This document shows positions 62,542-64,000 of a stretch of DNA of 64,000 nt, piece by piece. Location: NCBI GenBank assembly GCA_028824555.1, contig JAPPDJ010000096.1, positions 39,884 to 103,883 of the forward strand, read 5' to 3'. The position numbers and the translations under genes were made by a program. The stretch is from Gammaproteobacteria bacterium. Lineage in GTDB: Bacteria; Pseudomonadota; Gammaproteobacteria; Pseudomonadales; Azotimanducaceae. Under the pieces are notes generated by a model. That model was not told where the DNA came from. It did not search any database and saw only the letters and a program-made list of their open reading frames with translations. Positions within the stretch are counted from its first letter, which is position 1, and every line of letters begins with the position of its first letter.

Positions 62542-64000
62542 ATGGCTGCAACGGACGTCGCGATCGATGGCTGCACCACCGTGCCGCAACTCTTCCGCAA
62601 GCGGGTGCAAGAGCTCGACGAAAAGGTCGCGCTCAGGGAGAAGGACTTCGGCGTCTGGAACGAGTACACCTGGGCCGAGTACGGCGAGCAGGCGCGGCTG
62701 GCGGGGCTTGGCCTGAAGTCACTGGGCCTGGAACGCGGCGACGTGTGCTCCATCGCCTCGGAAGTCAACAAGGAGTGGCTGTTCGCGGACCTCGGCGTCA
62801 TCTGTGCTGGGGGCGTCAGCAACGGCGTCTATCCCACCGATTCGCCGACGCAGGTGGAATACCTCGTGGTCGACAGCGGCACCCGGTTCTACTTCGCCGA
62901 GGACGAGGAGCAGCTCGACAAGGTGCTCGAAGTGCGCGAGCGCTGCCCGACCCTCGAACGCATCGTCATCTTCGACATGGAGGGGCTGCGGGCGCTGGAC
63001 GACCCCATGTGCATGTCGTTCGACGAGCTGCTCGATCTCGGCCGGCAATACGGCGAGGCCAATCCCGATACGTGGGACGCGGAGATATCAAGCGCCGCAC
63101 CCGAGGACCTGATGATCCTCACCTACACCTCCGGCACCACCGGCCCGCCGAAGGGCGCGATGATTTCCGGGCGCAACATGGTCTTCATGATGGCGACGTT
63201 GCAGCATTGCTACGGCGTCGAGGACAGCGACGAGCAACTCGGCTTCCTGCCGCTGGCGCACGTTGCGGGGCGGATGTTCTACACCTTCTCGCCCATCGAG
63301 GCCGGGTCGGTGGTGAACCTGGTGGAGAACCTCGAAACCATCAATCACGACCAGCAGGAAGTTTCGCCCACCATCCACTTCGCCGTGCCTCGGGTATGGG
63401 AAAAGCAGTTTTCGCTGGTGCAGATCAAGCTCAAGGAGGCGACCGCCTTGGGTCGCGCCGCGTATCGCGTCGCCATCGGTATCGGCGAGCGGCGGGCGGC
63501 GTATCTCAAGCGGAGCGATGCGGTGCCGCTTGCCGTGGCGGCGCTCTTCTTCCTCGCCTATCGGCTGGTGCTGCGCAACATTCGCCGTCTGCTCGGCATC
63601 GACCGGTGCCGCTGGCTCTCCACCGGCGCCGCACCCATCGCGCCGGATCTCATCGCCTGGTACTGGGCCTTGGGCACGCCCATGTACGAGGTCTATGGCC
63701 AGACCGAATGCGCCGGCATCGCCACGGCGAATTTGCCGGGAGAGTTCCGCATCGGCAGCGTCGGCAAGGCGGCTCTCGGCGTTGACGTTGCGCTGGCGGA
63801 GCAGGACGAGATCGTCATCCGCAGTCCCGGCGTGATCCTCGGCTACTGGAACAAGGCCGAGAAGACCGCCGAGACCTTTCGCCAAGGCTGGCTGCACACG
63901 GGCGACGTGGGGCGCATCGACGACGACGGCTACGTCTATGTCGTGGACCGCATGAAGGACATCATCATCACCGCCGGCGGCAAGAACATCACGCCGAGCG
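62542..64000 (+). CDS. Long-chain acyl-CoA synthetase (AMP-forming), 3' end outside the window
   Basis: The frame opens MAATDVAIDGCTTVPQLFRK and is open to the window end (486 codons). It has the AMP-binding P-loop LTYTSGTTGPPKGAM, then GFLPLAHVAGRM, the adenine motif MYEVYGQTECAG and, near the end, GWLHTGDVGRIDDDGY and RMKDIIITAGGKNI. It activates an acid with ATP and CoA. The long insert after HVAGRM (including DRCRWLSTGAAP) matches FadD15/bubblegum-like ligases. It follows livHMGF, so it may activate what the transporter brings in. Confidence 0.93.
   Translation, partial: MAATDVAIDGCTTVPQLFRKRVQELDEKVALREKDFGVWNEYTWAEYGEQARLAGLGLKSLGLERGDVCSIASEVNKEWLFADLGVICAGGVSNGVYPTDSPTQVEYLVVDSGTRFYFAEDEEQLDKVLEVRERCPTLERIVIFDMEGLRALDDPMCMSFDELLDLGRQYGEANPDTWDAEISSAAPEDLMILTYTSGTTGPPKGAMISGRNMVFMMATLQHCYGVEDSDEQLGFLPLAHVAGRMFYTFSPIEAGSVVNLVENLETINHDQQEVSPTIHFAVPRVWEKQFSLVQIKLKEATALGRAAYRVAIGIGERRAAYLKRSDAVPLAVAALFFLAYRLVLRNIRRLLGIDRCRWLSTGAAPIAPDLIAWYWALGTPMYEVYGQTECAGIATANLPGEFRIGSVGKAALGVDVALAEQDEIVIRSPGVILGYWNKAEKTAETFRQGWLHTGDVGRIDDDGYVYVVDRMKDIIITAGGKNITPS

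Overview
The window is a 64 kb piece of a high-GC proteobacterial chromosome, most likely from an uncultured gammaproteobacterium. The evidence is the recA-recX-alaS-lysC gene order, a LexA box of the gammaproteobacterial type (CTG-N10-CAG) in front of recA, an NAD-dependent formate dehydrogenase operon of the Fds type, three tRNA genes with an encoded CCA end, and a bacterial SRP (4.5S) RNA. The genus cannot be told from the sequence alone. Acyl-CoA enzymes, phytanoyl-CoA-dioxygenase-like proteins, a Baeyer-Villiger type monooxygenase and a molybdenum hydroxylase suggest a heterotroph that oxidises varied lipids and xenobiotic-like organics.

Layout. 0-6.3 kb: tail of a sugar-binding-like protein, a PhoX-like secreted protein, a di-haem lipoprotein and a flavin monooxygenase. 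6.3-11.7 kb: a repeat-rich accessory stretch with a membrane protein, an asparagine-synthetase-like protein divergent from a well-positioned 29-residue peptide gene, an FMN split-barrel protein, and a HigBA-type toxin-antitoxin pair whose toxin is broken by a 4-bp duplication. 11.68-18.76 kb: a decaying integrative element bounded by a 14-bp direct repeat of the 3' end of tRNA-Ser(GCU). It carries a frameshifted P4-type integrase, two small overlapping genes, a PD-(D/E)xK (HSDR_N-like) protein, a HEPN-like protein with an Rx4H motif, and a decayed second copy of its own distal end. 19-31 kb: SPOR/DUF5916 outer-membrane-like protein, YedK, a carboxyltransferase, two DsbA-fold proteins, a dioxygenase-HEAT fusion, two crotonases and a cyclopropane synthase. 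31-37 kb: fdsG-fdsB-fdsA-fdhD-mobA. 37-46 kb: mutS, then recA-recX-alaS-lysC. 46-50 kb: dioxygenase, serine hydrolase, SRPBCC protein and a zeta-toxin-like module. 50-53.8 kb: IorBA-type oxidoreductase, a VOC protein and a relic integration site at tRNA-Ser(GGA), next to the SRP RNA. 53.9-58.3 kb: a halohydrin-dehalogenase-like SDR with a membrane protein, two crotonases and a HicA/DUF1902 pair. 58.7-64 kb: a livHMGF-like transporter followed by an acyl-CoA ligase cut by the window end.

Three themes join the regions. First, intergenic spaces hold several families of short palindromic repeats, some nearly identical copies 54 kb apart, some placed just before start codons or inside operons. Second, both tRNA-Ser genes carry traces of P4-type integration. 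Third, the single most specific functional call among ordinary-looking genes is the protein at 53.9-54.6 kb, which looks like a plain short-chain dehydrogenase but has both halohydrin dehalogenase signature motifs and lacks the NAD-binding glycine motif and catalytic lysine.
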